Source: Mycobacterium sp. MFM001 (GTDB taxonomy: Bacteria > Actinomycetota > Actinomycetes > Mycobacteriales > Mycobacteriaceae). Taken from it: a stretch of DNA of 64,000 nucleotides. Shown piece by piece: positions 63,278 through 64,000 of the stretch; the first letter of the stretch is position 1; each line of letters opens with the position of its first letter. Under the pieces are notes generated by a model. That model saw only the letters and a list, made by a program, of their open reading frames with translations, had not been told where the DNA came from and ran no database searches. The stretch lies in NCBI RefSeq assembly GCF_003402475.1, contig NZ_BFAB01000006.1, forward strand, positions 124,001 through 188,000, written 5' to 3'. A program made the translations under genes and the position numbers.

Positions 63278-64000
63278 CGGCTGAAGTCAAAGACGAGCTG
63301 AGCCGCCTGATGGTGAACTCGGTGAGCGCGCGGCGCGCCGAGGTCACCTCGCTGCTGCGGTTCGCCGGCGGGCTGCACATCGTCGGCGGCCGGGTGGTCG
63401 TCGAAGCCGAGGTGGACCTGGGCAGCATCGCCCGGCGGCTGCGCAAGGACATCTTCGACCTGTACGGCTACAACGCCGTCGTGCATGTGTTGTCCGCCAG
63501 CGGAATTCGCAAGCAGACCCGGTACGTGCTGCGCGTCGCCAACGACGGCGAGGCGCTGGCCCGCCAGACCGGTCTGCTGGACCTGCGGGGCCGCCCGGTG
63601 CGCGGGCTGCCGGCCCAGGTCGTCGGCGGCAGCGTCGCCGACGCCGAGGCCGCCTGGCGGGGGGCCTTCCTGGCGCACGGTTCGCTGACCGAACCGGGGC
63701 GCTCGTCGGCGCTGGAGGTCAGCTGCCCCGGCCCGGAGGCGGCCCTGGCGCTGGTGGGTGCGGCGCGAAGGCTCGGGATCAGCGCCAAGGCGCGTGAGGT
63801 GCGCGGTGCCGACCGCGTCGTGGTGCGCGACGGCGAGGCCATCGGCGCGTTGCTCACGCGGATGGGCGCGCAGGACACCCGGCTGATCTGGGAGGAGCGC
63901 CGGATGCGCCGCGAGGTGCGGGCGACGGCCAACCGGCTGGCGAACTTCGACGACGCCAACCTGCGGCGCTCGGCGCGCGCCGCGGTGGCTGCGGCCGCCC
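63268..64000 (+). CDS. whiA: sporulation/division regulator WhiA (3' end off the window)
   Basis: The visible 244 residues match mycobacterial WhiA. The LAGLIDADG-like N-terminal domain spans about residues 20-200 ([56 protein letters not shown]). The start of the C-terminal DNA-binding part is reached at [22 protein letters not shown] 63268 overlaps yvcK, with GAGAGGTG upstream. The gene is cut by the right edge. Confidence 0.95.
   Translation, partial: MAMTAEVKDELSRLMVNSVSARRAEVTSLLRFAGGLHIVGGRVVVEAEVDLGSIARRLRKDIFDLYGYNAVVHVLSASGIRKQTRYVLRVANDGEALARQTGLLDLRGRPVRGLPAQVVGGSVADAEAAWRGAFLAHGSLTEPGRSSALEVSCPGPEAALALVGAARRLGISAKAREVRGADRVVVRDGEAIGALLTRMGAQDTRLIWEERRMRREVRATANRLANFDDANLRRSARAAVAAAA

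Overview
The window is a GC-rich actinobacterial chromosome segment. Protein sequences and gene order point to a slow-growing, non-tuberculous Mycobacterium; I cannot fix the species. Most genes are close relatives of M. tuberculosis genes of the Rv1378c-Rv1423 and Rv2531c-Rv2534c blocks. Here those two blocks are contiguous (efp-nusB end beside the pyr operon), whereas in M. tuberculosis they are far apart.

Layout. (1) 1-3.7 kb: the right end of an integrated element, all on the minus strand and less GC-rich than its surroundings. It holds small phage/plasmid-like genes, an HNH-like protein and a tyrosine integrase, and abuts efp. (2) 3.8-8.0 kb: efp, nusB, a membrane protein and a large PLP decarboxylase. 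(3) 8.0-12.2 kb: a PucR regulator, an Rv1733c-type membrane protein, a DadA-like FAD oxidoreductase and a GreA-like protein. Two of these genes carry near-identical two-operator promoter modules. (4) 12.4-19.0 kb: one tightly overlapping operon with a HutC-type GntR regulator, a 2x[4Fe-4S] ferredoxin, an SsuABC/TauABC-type importer and an AprA-like flavoprotein fused to HEAT repeats. This is the best candidate for an undescribed system. (5) 19.0-23.3 kb: a TetR/flavin-monooxygenase pair with a visible operator, a serine hydrolase, and a DUF222-HNH protein whose start codon sits inside a perfect LexA box. (6) 23.4-32.0 kb: the pyrimidine operon pyrR-pyrB-pyrC-Rv1382-carA-carB-pyrF with a PyrR-binding mRNA loop. 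(7) 32-37.3 kb: a small secreted protein, a HTH-TOBE protein, mihF, gmk, rpoZ, coaBC and metK. (8) 37.3-43.1 kb: an FMO with a decayed cyp132-like P450 remnant upstream, an AraC regulator, a HesB-like protein, two HSL-type esterases and a YhhN membrane protein. (9) 43.1-50 kb: priA (degenerate helicase), a P450, a second-type aconitase, and a methyltransferase/MarR pair. (10) 50-64 kb: fmt-rsmB-rpe-ribD, the P55-lprG lipid export pair (minus strand), ribE-ribBA-ribH, a PH-like membrane protein, uvrC, rapZ, yvcK and whiA (cut by the right edge).

How genes work together. The pyr cluster makes UMP and is controlled by its first product, PyrR. ribD, ribE, ribBA and ribH together cover the riboflavin pathway. 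lprG-P55 moves lipids to the envelope. rapZ-yvcK-whiA is the conserved actinobacterial trio downstream of uvrC. The importer/flavoprotein/ferredoxin operon looks like uptake plus reductive processing of a small, probably sulfur-containing, organic compound; this is inference. Many starts here are GTG or ATG placed 5-8 nt after a TANNNT box, which suggests abundant leaderless transcripts, as is known for mycobacteria.
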